This document shows positions 8,491 through 17,340 of a stretch of 64,000 bases of DNA, piece by piece. The position numbers and the translations under genes are program-made. Each line of letters begins with the position of its first letter. The first letter of the stretch is position 1. The notes under the pieces were generated by a model. That model was not told the DNA's origin and did not search any database. It was given only the letters and a program-made list of their open reading frames with translations. Location: assembly GCA_014728035.1 (NCBI GenBank), contig WJMJ01000079.1:108827-172826 (forward strand), read 5' to 3'. The stretch is from Promethearchaeota archaeon (GTDB lineage: Archaea > Asgardarchaeota > Thorarchaeia > Thorarchaeales > Thorarchaeaceae).

Positions 8491-9570
8491 TCATAGGAGT
8501 GTATCTGATTCTTCAATTCGAGGCCCTTCTACAATATCATCAATCCTAGGATGAATGACCCTTTTCCAGAGAGGCGGAATCAATGCAAGCCATATCATTC
8601 CTGCATACCCAGTTGGTAGCTGGGGACTTTTCTCATAGTGACGTAGAGTTTGATATCTTCGTCCAGGCTTATAGTGATGGTCCGCATGTCTTTGTAGGTT
8701 GAACAGAAACCAGTTAGTGAAACGATGACTAGAATTCCAAGAGTGTATGATTTTTACTCGTTCATATCCGTTATCAGTTTCTTTTCTTTCTAGACCATAA
8801 TGCTCAATGTAGTTGATGACCTCAAGCAAGGTGATTGCAACAAATGCTTGTAAAAGAAATAATAGTAACGAAGTCAATCCAAATATGAAGAAGATACCTA
8901 CTAGCAACCCGAGCGTATAGAGAAGATGTCTAAGAGTTCTGTTGTGTGGGCTGTATGCTGATTTTTCCTCTCTACCTAATCTATTTGCTTCGAATTGAAA
9001 TGCTGACCTTATTGTCCCAAATACCGTCTGTGGCCAAAATCTATAGAACGATTGGTTTCTTTTTGCGGTAGCTGGATCTTCTGGTGTTGCAACATGTCTG
9101 TGATGGCCTACAACATGTTCGAGACCCCAGTGCAGATACCCTGTTGGCCAGAGAATCAGTCTTGACAAAGCCATCTCATATTTGCTCTGTATTCTATGTC
9201 CTAATTCGTGGCCTACATTGATTCCCATTACACCGCTATTAATACCAATAGAAATCCCGAGTCCAATGAAAGCATGTATTGAAAGATTTACCACTGAAAC
9301 TATGTATATCCCCCAAAAAACAATACCCAGCACAGTAGGAACACACAACCAAGTGATAATCCTGAATGATTTACTGTTCTTCAGCTCTTCTTCTTGATTA
9401 TCTGGTGGATTTGTTTTGTCTACTCCAATAATCTCGTCAAGGATTGGAACAATGACGAAGACAAAGATGGGAGTTAAATAATTCCACCACTCTCCTAGAA
9501 CATACCCTATAATGATAAGAGCTGGCAATATGAACACAAGCGAATATGGGATGGACCGCATAGTGGACAT
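8491..9570 (-). CDS. alkB: AlkB-type alkane 1-monooxygenase
   Basis: Integral membrane di-iron monooxygenase that would hydroxylate alkanes or other hydrophobic chains at the terminal carbon using O2. All signature boxes are present: HELGH (121-125), EHVVGHHRHVATPEDP (151-166), NYIEHYGLE (253-261) and LQRHADHH (292-299). The N-terminus (YLTPIFVFVIVPILDEIIG) also matches AlkB. The box NYIEHYGL with HRHVATPEDP separates it from general fatty acid desaturases. No rubredoxin or rubredoxin reductase is adjacent, so the electron donor must be elsewhere. Start at ATG 9570, with a second ATG at 9561. Confidence 0.88.
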   Translation of the reverse strand: MSTMRSIPYSLVFILPALIIIGYVLGEWWNYLTPIFVFVIVPILDEIIGVDKTNPPDNQEEELKNSKSFRIITWLCVPTVLGIVFWGIYIVSVVNLSIHAFIGLGISIGINSGVMGINVGHELGHRIQSKYEMALSRLILWPTGYLHWGLEHVVGHHRHVATPEDPATAKRNQSFYRFWPQTVFGTIRSAFQFEANRLGREEKSAYSPHNRTLRHLLYTLGLLVGIFFIFGLTSLLLFLLQAFVAITLLEVINYIEHYGLERKETDNGYERVKIIHSWNSSHRFTNWFLFNLQRHADHHYKPGRRYQTLRHYEKSPQLPTGYAGMIWLALIPPLWKRVIHPRIDDIVEGPRIEESDTLL

Positions 9571-9574
9571 TTAG

Positions 9575-9582
9575 TATAAATA
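9575..9582 (+). promoter_or_regulatory. TATA box between alkB-like and TPR genes
   Basis: TATAAATA on the plus strand, about 70 bases before the ATG of the TPR gene, in the 78-base divergent gap. A TTATAC on the other strand close by could serve alkB with a very short leader. Confidence 0.4.
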
Positions 9583-9648
9583 CAGTATAAGTTTGTCCTT
9601 TAGGAAAAACCGATACTTGTAAATTCAAAGTTGTATGTAGTAAAGATA

Positions 9649-10413
9649 ATGACATCCAGTATCGAAGCTATTCAGGAACAGATTCTATCTCTGCTTGCAA
9701 TTGATGAAGATGAAGAAGCAGAAGAATTACTCCATCCAGCTCTTTCAGAAAATCCTGAAAATCCAAAACTACTAACTCTAGAGGCAATCCTAATCCTACG
9801 AAAAGGAAAAGAAAATCTCGCAGAATCCAAACTTCAAAAGATTATAAAACAAGATTCAAGTAATGAATTAGCTGTTTACACTTTAGGACGTATTCTAAAT
9901 AGTCAGTTACGAGTTGAAGAAGTTGAATCTCTCTACAAGAATACACTAGAGAAGCATCCTGATAGTCATCAGGTGTTAGATGACTTGTGTAGATTCCTTT
10001 ATGAAGAAGATAGAGCTGAAGAAGCCTTCAAACTTGCAACAAAGCATTACAAAAAGTTTCCCAGAGTCTATGAAGCATATGATGCGATTCGTTTTCTAAA
10101 TCATAGCGTTGAAGATTCTCTAATATCTGATGTTGAGGATACAGATGGGGATGTGGGCTATCTCAAGATGCTGATTTCCAACCAGTTGGACCAATTTGAC
10201 CTTCTTATCAGAATGGAGGAACAAGTTGGTAGAGAAAAACTCGAATCTCTGGAGGTAGCTTGGGAAGTTGATGAAGACCTCATACGATTAGCTGGTGAAC
10301 TTGAGCATTATAGACAAGTCGCTAAAGAGGTTGGACTAACACTTCCAGCAAACCTTGATAAGAGAATTGATGAAGTAATTGAGAATGGGCGATCTCGAAG
10401 TGATCTTATCTGA
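9649..10413 (+). CDS. Tetratricopeptide-like repeat protein
   Basis: Cytosolic protein of 254 residues with about four helix-turn-helix TPR units between residues 5 and 145 (for example EAEELLHPALSENPENPKLL, NLAESKLQKIIKQDSSNELA and EEVESLYKNTLEKHPDSHQV). A helical acidic C-terminus follows. TPR arrays bind other proteins, so this is probably a scaffold. ATG 9649 is preferred to the TTG at 9631. It is divergent from the alkB-like gene and ends 1 base before the convergent gene at 10415. Confidence 0.72.
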   Translation: MTSSIEAIQEQILSLLAIDEDEEAEELLHPALSENPENPKLLTLEAILILRKGKENLAESKLQKIIKQDSSNELAVYTLGRILNSQLRVEEVESLYKNTLEKHPDSHQVLDDLCRFLYEEDRAEEAFKLATKHYKKFPRVYEAYDAIRFLNHSVEDSLISDVEDTDGDVGYLKMLISNQLDQFDLLIRMEEQVGREKLESLEVAWEVDEDLIRLAGELEHYRQVAKEVGLTLPANLDKRIDEVIENGRSRSDLI

Positions 10414-10414
10414 A

Positions 10415-10699
10415 TCACTGCCATTGATACCCTTTGTCTTCTTCTGGTAGTTCTTCTTTTCTACTGAAATATATTACATGTTGGTCTCCTTCTTTCCATA
10501 ACCAGATGTGGTAATCACTGCTCTCTAAAGTTGTTAACATATTCCCGCGGTCGCTTTTTTCCATTCCCATCACTTTTAGAAGACTGAATGTGTTTACCAA
10601 TCGGTCAATATTCTTCTCTATAGCAGCGAAGATTCTTTTCTTTGAGCCTTCTTCCATTTGAAGAATATCCGAATCTCGAAGAACGGTTTTAATTCTCAT
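10415..10699 (-). CDS. Hypothetical protein, 94 residues
   Basis: No family recognised. The middle is helical (KKRIFAAIEKNIDRLVNTFS) and the end has short strands (SDYHIWLWKEGDQHVIYFSR) in an alpha-then-beta order that could be a small longin- or roadblock-like fold, though this is weak. It follows the histidine kinase gene on the same strand after a gap of 53 bases and may be its partner. Confidence 0.5.
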   Translation of the reverse strand: MRIKTVLRDSDILQMEEGSKKRIFAAIEKNIDRLVNTFSLLKVMGMEKSDRGNMLTTLESSDYHIWLWKEGDQHVIYFSRKEELPEEDKGYQWQ

Positions 10700-10752
10700 T
10701 TCCTATCAATCATGAATTGTTTTAGCGAGTTCATAAGCATATTGCTATCTGT

Positions 10753-11652
10753 TTATGAAATTAATATCGCAAAAATAGTTGGGTTGATGCTTTTCAAAGA
10801 GAGAATCCAACCATGAGCCTGGATTATTCTAGATGCTATTGATAGACCAAATCCAGTATTTTTCTCACTGGTTGTAAATCCTCGCTCAAATACTCTATCT
10901 CTGATAGATTCATCAATTGGTACTCCATCGTTCTGTATGAGAATTTCTATTCTCCCTTCATCATTGATTGCTTTTTCTATGACTATTTCAGAAGCATCTC
11001 CGTGGATAATTGCATTAAGAATGATATTCTGTATTGCCTGGGTCAGTTTTGTAGCATCACAATGGACTTTTGGCAAGTCTTTGGAAATCACCCGAATCTC
11101 ATCTGGTACAACGATTGATGCTTCATCAATTATGTCTTCAAATTCTATTTCATCGGTTACTTCTATTAATTTCCCAGCATCCGCAAGCGTTACAGATCGT
11201 GATAACAATGTTTCAATATTATGAACATGCTCTTCAATATCATCTACAATTTGCTCTCTGTAATCTAATCTTAGAACATCACAACAAGTCAAGATAACAT
11301 GAAGATGTCCCCGTACATCGTGAGAGAGAGTATGAGCTAATGTGCTCAATTCATCAGAACGTTTTAGAATCATTGCTTGCATTTCTTCCTTTCTTGTGAA
11401 AATCATTCTGAGTCCAAGAGCAAGTACTGTTAGTGTGATTACTGCAAAAATTCGTATAAGATTTGATTCAAGATTATTTCCAAATAATGCTAGAGACAAT
11501 TCATTTTCTTTTTGAAATACAAAGAAATCCAGAAACGTGTCAGTTATCCATATCGAAAGACCAAATATCATTATCAGTATGAAGATTCCATTTGGTGAAA
11601 TCTTGATTCCCTTGAGAGAATTTCGAAATGACACCACATTTCTCTCCTCCAT
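10753..11652 (-). CDS. Membrane-bound sensor histidine kinase
   Basis: Two transmembrane helices (about 22-46 and 66-86) with a short loop, then a coiled region, an H-box with His111 in LAHTLSHDVRGHL, an N-box in IILNAIIHGD and a G-box NTGFGLSIASRIIQAHGW. There is no extracellular sensor domain, only about 20 residues outside, so it probably senses a membrane or intracellular signal. Length 299. No response regulator is adjacent; the 94-residue gene downstream is the nearest candidate partner. Confidence 0.85.
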   Translation of the reverse strand: MEERNVVSFRNSLKGIKISPNGIFILIMIFGLSIWITDTFLDFFVFQKENELSLALFGNNLESNLIRIFAVITLTVLALGLRMIFTRKEEMQAMILKRSDELSTLAHTLSHDVRGHLHVILTCCDVLRLDYREQIVDDIEEHVHNIETLLSRSVTLADAGKLIEVTDEIEFEDIIDEASIVVPDEIRVISKDLPKVHCDATKLTQAIQNIILNAIIHGDASEIVIEKAINDEGRIEILIQNDGVPIDESIRDRVFERGFTTSEKNTGFGLSIASRIIQAHGWILSLKSINPTIFAILIS

Positions 11653-11807
11653 ACTAAACGCTGCCCCGTCACGAAATTTACTATCTTTAATATATTTCTA
11701 TTGAACTATATAAAGGACCATCAATTTATTCAAAAAAATGAGTATGAATAAATTCCTGTTGCATTTGTTTCATAGTATTAAAATGAGATTATTATTCTTC
11801 TTCAACC

Positions 11808-12926
11808 ATGGATGATTACGATAAGTTTCTTAGAGCCATTTCGTTTGTAAAAGGAATGGAACTTTCATCATGTCTATTTCAGCAAGCTGTCCGACCTATT
11901 CTGGATAATGTTTTCCCTAACCTTTCTTATTCTGCTGCTAGATTGGGATATGGGTCAGATGTTTTGGGATTCGATACAACTCAATCGCGCGACCACCATT
12001 GGGGACCTCGGTTAACCATTTTCATATCAGAAGACTCTCTTGACCAAAAGGAAGCTATTGAAGAAACATTAAGCAATAAATTACCTCAAAAGATTCTGGG
12101 CTATCCTACAGCTTTCCGAGACCTAGATGATTCAGGTGGTTTCATGGATCCATCTCAGAGAGGTGATTTGGTGCATCAAGTCATTATTACAACAGTTAAC
12201 AAATTCTTTTCAGATTATATTGGGCTTGATCCATCGGAGCCAGTATCGGTTCTTGATTGGCTAGTAATTCCCCAACAACGTCTAGCGACAATATCTCGTG
12301 GAAAATGTTTCTTTGATGGATTAGGTGTTATTGAAGAGATTCGTAAGAAACTTGCATGGTATCCTCATGATGTATGGTTGTATCTATTAGCAGGACAATG
12401 GACACGAATAGCTCAAGAAGAACCATTTCTGGGACGTACAGGTGACGTAGGGGATGAATTAGGGTCTCGAATAATTGCAACTAGATTGGTACATGACATC
12501 ATGCAGTTATGTTACTTGATGGAAAGAAAATACATTCCATATTCGAAATGGTTTGGCACAGCTTTCAAGGAATTAAGCTCCTCCGTGTTTTTGACTCCTA
12601 TTTTTCATGAGATATTCAATAGTAAGAAATGGAAGGAGCGGCAAAAGCATTTTGTTAAGATTCTGGAGTATGCAGCAGATTTGCATAACCAATTGGGGAT
12701 AACAAAACATCTTGATCCCAAGACTCGCTTATTTCATACTCGCCCCTATGAAGTGATTGGTGGTGAGAGATTTGCGGAAAGTCTCTATGAAGTCATTTCT
12801 GATGAAACGGTTAGACAGTTACCTCGTGGACTTGGATCTGTTGACCAAATGGTGAAATCGATTGACGTACTTGAGAATATATCCCGATGTAGGACTCTGA
12901 AGAAGCTGTTATTGGATGTGAAATAA
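11808..12926 (+). CDS. DUF4037-type protein (putative nucleotidyltransferase fold)
   Basis: The N-terminus contains ARLGYGSDVLGFDTTQSRDH (about 43-62), a pattern I associate with the DUF4037 family, in which a GS-x-D motif suggests a nucleotidyltransferase-like core. The rest is helical with a conserved-looking WLYLLAGQWTRIAQEEPF segment. Family members are soluble and poorly characterised, and some lie near antibiotic-type nucleotidyltransferases. It is monocistronic here, with AT-rich sequence upstream. The activity is not established. Confidence 0.68.
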   Translation: MDDYDKFLRAISFVKGMELSSCLFQQAVRPILDNVFPNLSYSAARLGYGSDVLGFDTTQSRDHHWGPRLTIFISEDSLDQKEAIEETLSNKLPQKILGYPTAFRDLDDSGGFMDPSQRGDLVHQVIITTVNKFFSDYIGLDPSEPVSVLDWLVIPQQRLATISRGKCFFDGLGVIEEIRKKLAWYPHDVWLYLLAGQWTRIAQEEPFLGRTGDVGDELGSRIIATRLVHDIMQLCYLMERKYIPYSKWFGTAFKELSSSVFLTPIFHEIFNSKKWKERQKHFVKILEYAADLHNQLGITKHLDPKTRLFHTRPYEVIGGERFAESLYEVISDETVRQLPRGLGSVDQMVKSIDVLENISRCRTLKKLLLDVK

Positions 12927-13307
12927 CTCCAAACTAAGGTGAGAGAAACAGAATGCGGATAGGTTCTAATCTCTCAGCATGAAAAAGCACTGTTAAACGA
13001 GAGTCCAAATAATTTCCTTTTTCACCTTTGAAATTCTCTTAGAAATTATGCCTTCTTTATCCAAGCTCTTCAAGGCTTTAGGAATACGGATTTAATATGT
13101 TTCTTACATAAAGCGGTCTTGAGAGTTATTTTCCCATGTCCTTCACCGAATTTTGCTTTATATTATTCGTAATCAGAATAACGAATCCCTAGAAGATTTC
13201 TAGCAATATTTTTTGTTTCATTAGTATACTTCTCGAAATCGCAACGCTTGCAACCCCACCGAAAAATTAAATATAGTTAATTCATTATAATAATGGAGGT
13301 ATTTACA
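12927..13307. other. 381-base gap without an intact gene
   Basis: Holds a probable remnant of a winged-helix gene on the minus strand (see 12993-13091) and, at the right end, the promoter of the methyltransferase gene: AAATATAGTTAATTCATTATAA at about 13268-13289, then GGAGGT at 13295-13300. Nothing else coding-like was seen. Confidence 0.45.
12993..13091 (-). pseudogene. Possible winged-helix gene remnant
   Basis: A frame ending at 12993 reads ALKSLDKEGIISKRISKVKK and then EIIWTLV. This looks like the last helix and wing of a winged-helix regulator. The frame meets a stop just upstream, and more coding-like sequence continues in another frame (FGEGHGKITLKTAL), so a decayed gene is likely. 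The evidence is short and by eye only. Confidence 0.3.
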
Positions 13308-13949
13308 ATGACTACAGAAAATATCCCATCAGGTGGAGAAACTGAAGATGGTCAGTTATTCAAAATGGTTGGACATAGTTATGATAAGATGGGAGAAAGA
13401 TATCATCGATTTAGAAATAATGAGAAGTTTATTGGTGAACTAGAACAATTTGTGGGATTACTTCCTCCCTCGGGAGATGTACTTGATGCTGGATGTGGTG
13501 TTGGGAAACCGACTTCTGAGTATCTAGCTAAGCAAGGTTTCAAAGTAACAGGTGTGGATATTTCCGGAAGGATGATTGAATTAGCAAAACAAAATGTACC
13601 CGATGTCAAATTTCATCAGAAAAATATCCTTGAGTTGGACTTTCCCAATAATGCCTTCGATGGAATCATATGCGTATACACACTCTGGCATATACCTCGA
13701 GAACATCATGCAAATATCATAGAGAACTTTCATAGGATGTTGAAAGATGATGGGATTCTAGTACTAAATACAGGAGTCTACGAGTCTGATGGTATGAGCA
13801 GGTTCTTTGGTGAACCAATGCTTTGGAGCACTAACGATCCAAAGAAAACGCTTGGTGTGGTGAAGAGTCTTGGATTTGAAATACTGCAGGAGGGAATTCT
13901 GAATCTAGGTGGAGAACGTCAATATTGGATTTTTGCCAAGAAAAAGTGA
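13308..13949 (+). CDS. Class I SAM-dependent methyltransferase
   Basis: Rossmann-fold methyltransferase. Motif I is VLDAGCGVGKPTSEYL, the acidic end of strand 2 is VTGVDISGRMIELAK, and motif IV/post is FDGIICVYTLWHIPREHH. Length 213. ATG 13308 is chosen over 13293 because GGAGGT at 13295-13300 lies 7 bases upstream. It resembles UbiE/small-molecule methyltransferases rather than RNA or DNA types. The substrate is unknown and the gene stands alone. Confidence 0.85.
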   Translation: MTTENIPSGGETEDGQLFKMVGHSYDKMGERYHRFRNNEKFIGELEQFVGLLPPSGDVLDAGCGVGKPTSEYLAKQGFKVTGVDISGRMIELAKQNVPDVKFHQKNILELDFPNNAFDGIICVYTLWHIPREHHANIIENFHRMLKDDGILVLNTGVYESDGMSRFFGEPMLWSTNDPKKTLGVVKSLGFEILQEGILNLGGERQYWIFAKKK

Positions 13950-13962
13950 AGCCATTCTAGAA

Positions 13963-14277
13963 TCACTCTTGAGCTGATTCAGCCATTTTACATTTGGAAA
14001 GTAGAATTACCTGTGCATCTTTCAGATATTCAATAATCTCAATACTTTGTGAACCTTTTTCAATGGAGTTTCTACATTCAACACATTCGGTCGTATCCTT
14101 TCCTTGTTCCCATTCTAGCAATTGCGAGAGCCCTCTCTCCAGCATAATTGGTTATATCATAGCAGTGCTCTTATCTTCGTATAGTTGCTTGTTGATTCCA
14201 TAATAGAGGTAGATGTCTATATATTCCCTGTAAAGTCTTTCAAGCTGTTGACCTAGATATCTCCCAAAATCTTCTAT
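13963..14277 (-). pseudogene. Broken gene with in-frame stop
   Basis: The frame from 14277 to 13963 is open except for a TAA at 14154-14152 and lacks any ATG, GTG or TTG before that stop. The first part reads IEDFGRYLGQQLERLYREYI; the second part begins MLERGLSQLLEWEQGKD and contains CVEC. Composition and helix pattern look coding on both sides of the stop. It begins directly after the stop of the 14278-14862 gene, in the same frame. The 60-residue downstream part could still be translated from ATG 14145. No family recognised. Confidence 0.4.
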
Positions 14278-14862
14278 TCAATCGCTATCGGTGTAAGCCA
14301 TCACATAGAGTGTGTTGGTGTGGAGGTTAAGCACGAATATCAGATCATCCCATGCAGTCAAGTAAAACCACTGTGATATGGATTTCAATTCGAGCGTTTC
14401 GTCAGGGATACCAAACCCGCCACTCATATCCATTCCGCGAACATCTTCGATGATAGTATCAAAGATATAGTAGTCTTCTGAATCTCTCTTGAATTCTGTA
14501 TCATACTTTGACACAATTTCTAACGCTTCAGTTTCTTGATATGGGGCCCCATCATCCTCACCATATGCTCCTCCAGTCCTTAATATGTGAAATATACCTT
14601 TCAAGAAATCGGTTGATTCCCGATACGGGAATATACTGAAGTCCCATTCCAGAGTTGTCTTCAATTTCCATGCTTCGTTTTCGCTCTCTGCAAATTGCTT
14701 GAAGAATTCTCTATACTTTTTTCTATCGTGGAAATCATACTCTTTCAATGAAACATCTGAATCAATATGATACTGTGCGAATTCTGTTGAAACAAAACCT
14801 AGAACTCTCTCTAATTCTAAGAAGAATCCGTCTTTTTCGACCTCTATGAACTTGAATGACAT
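14278..14862 (-). CDS. Hypothetical acidic protein, 194 residues
   Basis: No family recognised. It is soluble, acidic and rich in aromatic residues, without signal peptide or membrane helix (KEYDFHDRKKYREFFKQFAE, ETLELKSISQWFYLTAWDDL). The mixed alpha/beta pattern and an ending LIFVLNLHTNTLYVMAYTD suggest a globular SMI1/KNR4-like fold, but this is weak. It is divergent from the secreted protein gene at 14982 and is followed by a broken frame. Confidence 0.55.
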   Translation of the reverse strand: MSFKFIEVEKDGFFLELERVLGFVSTEFAQYHIDSDVSLKEYDFHDRKKYREFFKQFAESENEAWKLKTTLEWDFSIFPYRESTDFLKGIFHILRTGGAYGEDDGAPYQETEALEIVSKYDTEFKRDSEDYYIFDTIIEDVRGMDMSGGFGIPDETLELKSISQWFYLTAWDDLIFVLNLHTNTLYVMAYTDSD

Positions 14863-14981
14863 ACTGATTTCTATATGAATTATCTAATAAATTCTCCAAA
14901 TATTCCTGGTGTATTACTTAACCTTAGAATCTCAGCTAGATTTTTATCCATTCGTTCAAACGCTTTATGACAGGTGTTTTT

Positions 14982-15464
14982 ATGAAAAGACCAAAACTTG
15001 CCGCGCTAGCAGTAGTTCTTGTTCTAATCGGAGCAGGTTCTGCATTTGCCGCATATATCATACTGTCTAATACATATGATTACGATGTGACTGTTGAGGG
15101 AGAATACATTACCATCACTGAGGTGTCTGCACCTTCAGGTACACTTGCCAAAGGTACGAATTACACATATCGAATCACGGCTACTGTGAACTCAGGTTCT
15201 TGGGATGCCTCTCTGTGGTTCAATATTACTTCAAGTGCTATAGAAGATAACACCCATTTATCCGATTATATCATTTACGTAAATGGAACAGGCTTAACGA
15301 GAATGCACAATCAAGCTATTCCTAATAGATATCAATCACAATATCTTATTGGTACATTTTCAGAAGGTCAGACGCTTACCTTTGATTGGACAATCAATTT
15401 CGATTATGGCTGGCCATCGGGTACATTCAATATTCTTCTATATATCGATGGTCAAGCAAATTAG
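14982..15464 (+). CDS. Secreted or membrane-anchored beta-rich protein
   Basis: Starts MKRPKLAALAVVLVLIGAGS, a signal peptide or N-terminal anchor, followed by a beta-rich domain with many Thr, Ser and Asn-x-Ser/Thr sites (VEGEYITITEVSAPSGTLA). The layout resembles TasA/camelysin-like or pilin-like surface proteins of archaea, but no firm family call is possible. ATG 14982 is chosen because AGGTG lies at 14972-14976; an upstream ATG at 14967 would spoil the signal peptide. A hairpin terminator follows at 15521. Confidence 0.65.
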   Translation: MKRPKLAALAVVLVLIGAGSAFAAYIILSNTYDYDVTVEGEYITITEVSAPSGTLAKGTNYTYRITATVNSGSWDASLWFNITSSAIEDNTHLSDYIIYVNGTGLTRMHNQAIPNRYQSQYLIGTFSEGQTLTFDWTINFDYGWPSGTFNILLYIDGQAN

Positions 15465-15520
15465 TATTCCAATTTCAGACAAGGTCACTTCATTGACATG
15501 AAGAAATACTATCATCAAAC

Positions 15521-15549
15521 AGAGGAATACTCCATTCCTCTACTTTTTT
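15521..15549 (+). terminator. Stem-loop plus T-run
   Basis: AGAGGAAT (15521-15528), loop of 5, ATTCCTCT (15534-15541), followed by a run of six T at 15544-15549. Placed 57 bases after the secreted protein gene. Confidence 0.6.
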
Positions 15550-15627
15550 CTATATCTGCATTTAGGTTTGATTCTATTAGCACGATATCATCATATGATT
15601 GAAGGATTTCAGTGTCTACATTCCATA

Positions 15628-15662
15628 TAAAAAAGAATAGAGAGCAATCATATCGATTGCTC
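15628..15662 (-). terminator. Stem-loop plus T-run, minus strand
   Basis: GAGCAATC (15642-15649), loop of 5, GATTGCTC (15655-15662). Read on the minus strand it is followed by a T-rich tract at 15634-15628. It sits just downstream of the membrane protein gene at 15672-16028. Confidence 0.6.
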
Positions 15663-15671
15663 ATGAGAATT

Positions 15672-16028
15672 TCACTTGTAAGGTGCTCTTATCGGTGGAA
15701 GTATCATTATGAAGATGATCAAAACAGCGAACGTGATGGGAAATGCTTGTAACACTAAAGTTGGTATAATGAATATCGCCATTGGAATGGAAATTATATT
15801 CAGTACTAATGCATAGAGCCATCCTTCTTTCTTCACTGGTTTGAGATAAAACCATGAAATTAACATCAATGCTAGTCCCAGAGCTAGACCGATAGCTGCT
15901 TCAATCATTACGAGTATCAAGCCGTACAATGAGAACATCATAAGGAACGCACCGTAGCCAATGTTCAGACCGAATACGATCTTATCGGCTATGTTAGCAA
16001 ATTCTGCAGAAAATTCTGATTCAGACAA
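15672..16028 (-). CDS. Small integral membrane protein
   Basis: 118 residues with three to four hydrophobic helices (YGAFLMMFSLYGLILVMIEA, IGLALGLALMLISWFYLKP and a C-terminal pair) and a short charged N-terminus. The start is TTG at 16028, supported by AGGAGAT about 9 bases upstream. No family recognised. It is transcribed alone between terminators and the divergent zinc-ribbon gene. Confidence 0.6.
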   Translation of the reverse strand: MSESEFSAEFANIADKIVFGLNIGYGAFLMMFSLYGLILVMIEAAIGLALGLALMLISWFYLKPVKKEGWLYALVLNIISIPMAIFIIPTLVLQAFPITFAVLIIFIMILPPIRAPYK

Positions 16029-16194
16029 TATCTATATCTCCTGTTAAAATCTCCACGCATGATTTGTAAGCGTGCAGATTTACACCAATTTTCTATGCAT
16101 TCCGGCTTTTAACAATACAGTTTTATTTGTATATTCAAAAATTTTGTAAATCATAATGTTTTTCTTCACGTTTTGCGATTCATTTTCGAGAACT

Positions 16195-16650
16195 ATGACT
16201 CAGACCTGTGATATCTGCGGTGCAAAATATTCTTCTGAACTCTGGAAACACAGTACAAAAAATATCTGTACATATTGTGTTCAGATTCAACTTCTTGAGG
16301 AATCCTATGCTGTTTTCTCTCAAGATGCTAGAGAAGCTCTCCAACACATTACAAAGGAAATCGAACGGTTACTTGATAAACAACAGGAAGAACATACTCT
16401 TCCATTAATTAAAAAGGGACTTTCTTTCCTTAATGGTTTTCTGATTCGCGAAGCTGATTTTCGCCTTCTAGAAGAAGGAATATACTGGTACAATGATTTC
16501 CTAAAGAAGGAAGGACGTTTAGAATCAACACGATTTGTGGTGGATCGGACCCATCTTGTTGGAAGTACTAGATTCATTGTTGTGTTATATCTAAAAGATG
16601 GGCATGAGCCAGAGACCTGGAAGTTCTTTACTGGAATGCGGAAGGTCTGA
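16195..16650 (+). CDS. Zinc-ribbon-like hypothetical protein
   Basis: Begins MTQTCDICGAKYS with CxxC, then a second CxxC in NICTYCVQIQ, which together can bind one zinc ion at the N-terminus. A helical middle follows (about 30-100), then a beta-rich end (RFVVDRTHLVGSTRFIVVLY). No family recognised. An alternative ATG at 16156 would add 13 mostly hydrophobic residues and could be leaderless, given a TATA-like TTTTATTTGTATAT near 16122. Function unknown. Confidence 0.55.
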   Translation: MTQTCDICGAKYSSELWKHSTKNICTYCVQIQLLEESYAVFSQDAREALQHITKEIERLLDKQQEEHTLPLIKKGLSFLNGFLIREADFRLLEEGIYWYNDFLKKEGRLESTRFVVDRTHLVGSTRFIVVLYLKDGHEPETWKFFTGMRKV

Positions 16651-16768
16651 ATGAATATTGTTAGGTTTTGCAACACAGGTAGTTCATGTCGGATTGGAGA
16701 GAATATCGCTTAACTAGAATTACTTTTTCGATCTTAATTTTGAAATGTAACAATTATTTGTACAACCT

Positions 16769-17314
16769 TTAACTCTGGAAGAATTCCTCTAAGGTCCGAG
16801 CAAATTTCTCCGCATTACTCAGGTCCTCCTCATTAGGTCTGCCCTTATTCATTCCACCAAAGAATCTCATGAAACTGTTAGTATTGAAGCCCTTACACTG
16901 GAATTCATCTATGATTGTGTATCCCTTCTCTTCCAGTTTCTCCCTCAGAAGAGCATGGTCGTTGTTCATTTTCTTTTTACTTGTCATCGCACCTGTAGAA
17001 AATAGAAACGTATTTCCTCCATTTACTACAGGAATTTGCTCAGCAAGGTCAATGAGCGATTCATGATGTCTAGCGCTGTAAATCCCTGATCCCCATCCTA
17101 TCAGATCGTAATCCTGCAATTCCTCAGGATTCATTACTTGTGGTGTTGTGACCTCTGCATTTAGAACGCTTGCAATCCTTTTAGCTATCTTTTCTGTGTT
17201 CTTGTGATGAAACGAGTAGACGATTATAAGACATCTCACTGAGAAATCCTCCTCTTCTGCAATCATTTCTTTCGTTTGATCATCTGAATGAGTTTTACTT
17301 GCTTTTCTCATCAT
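16769..17314 (-). CDS. Flavodoxin-domain protein (HemG-like)
   Basis: FMN-binding flavodoxin fold. A charged N-terminal extension of about 27 residues is followed by strand 1 and the phosphate loop (CLIIVYSFHHKNTEKIAKRI), then DYDLIGWGSGIYSARHHESL and FLFSTGAMTSKKKMNNDHAL. In this family GSGIY binds the flavin ring. It is the second of two flavodoxin genes read leftwards 26 bases apart. Probable role: electron transfer under low oxygen or stress; a protoporphyrinogen oxidase activity is not implied. Confidence 0.8.
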   Translation of the reverse strand: MMRKASKTHSDDQTKEMIAEEEDFSVRCLIIVYSFHHKNTEKIAKRIASVLNAEVTTPQVMNPEELQDYDLIGWGSGIYSARHHESLIDLAEQIPVVNGGNTFLFSTGAMTSKKKMNNDHALLREKLEEKGYTIIDEFQCKGFNTNSFMRFFGGMNKGRPNEEDLSNAEKFARTLEEFFQS

Positions 17315-17340
17315 AATTCAAACGAAATCGTTGTATACAT

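Noticed and set aside
13994..14203. 69-residue plus-strand frame
   Set aside because: Opposite the broken gene at 13963-14277; Ser/Cys-rich composition typical of a shadow frame.
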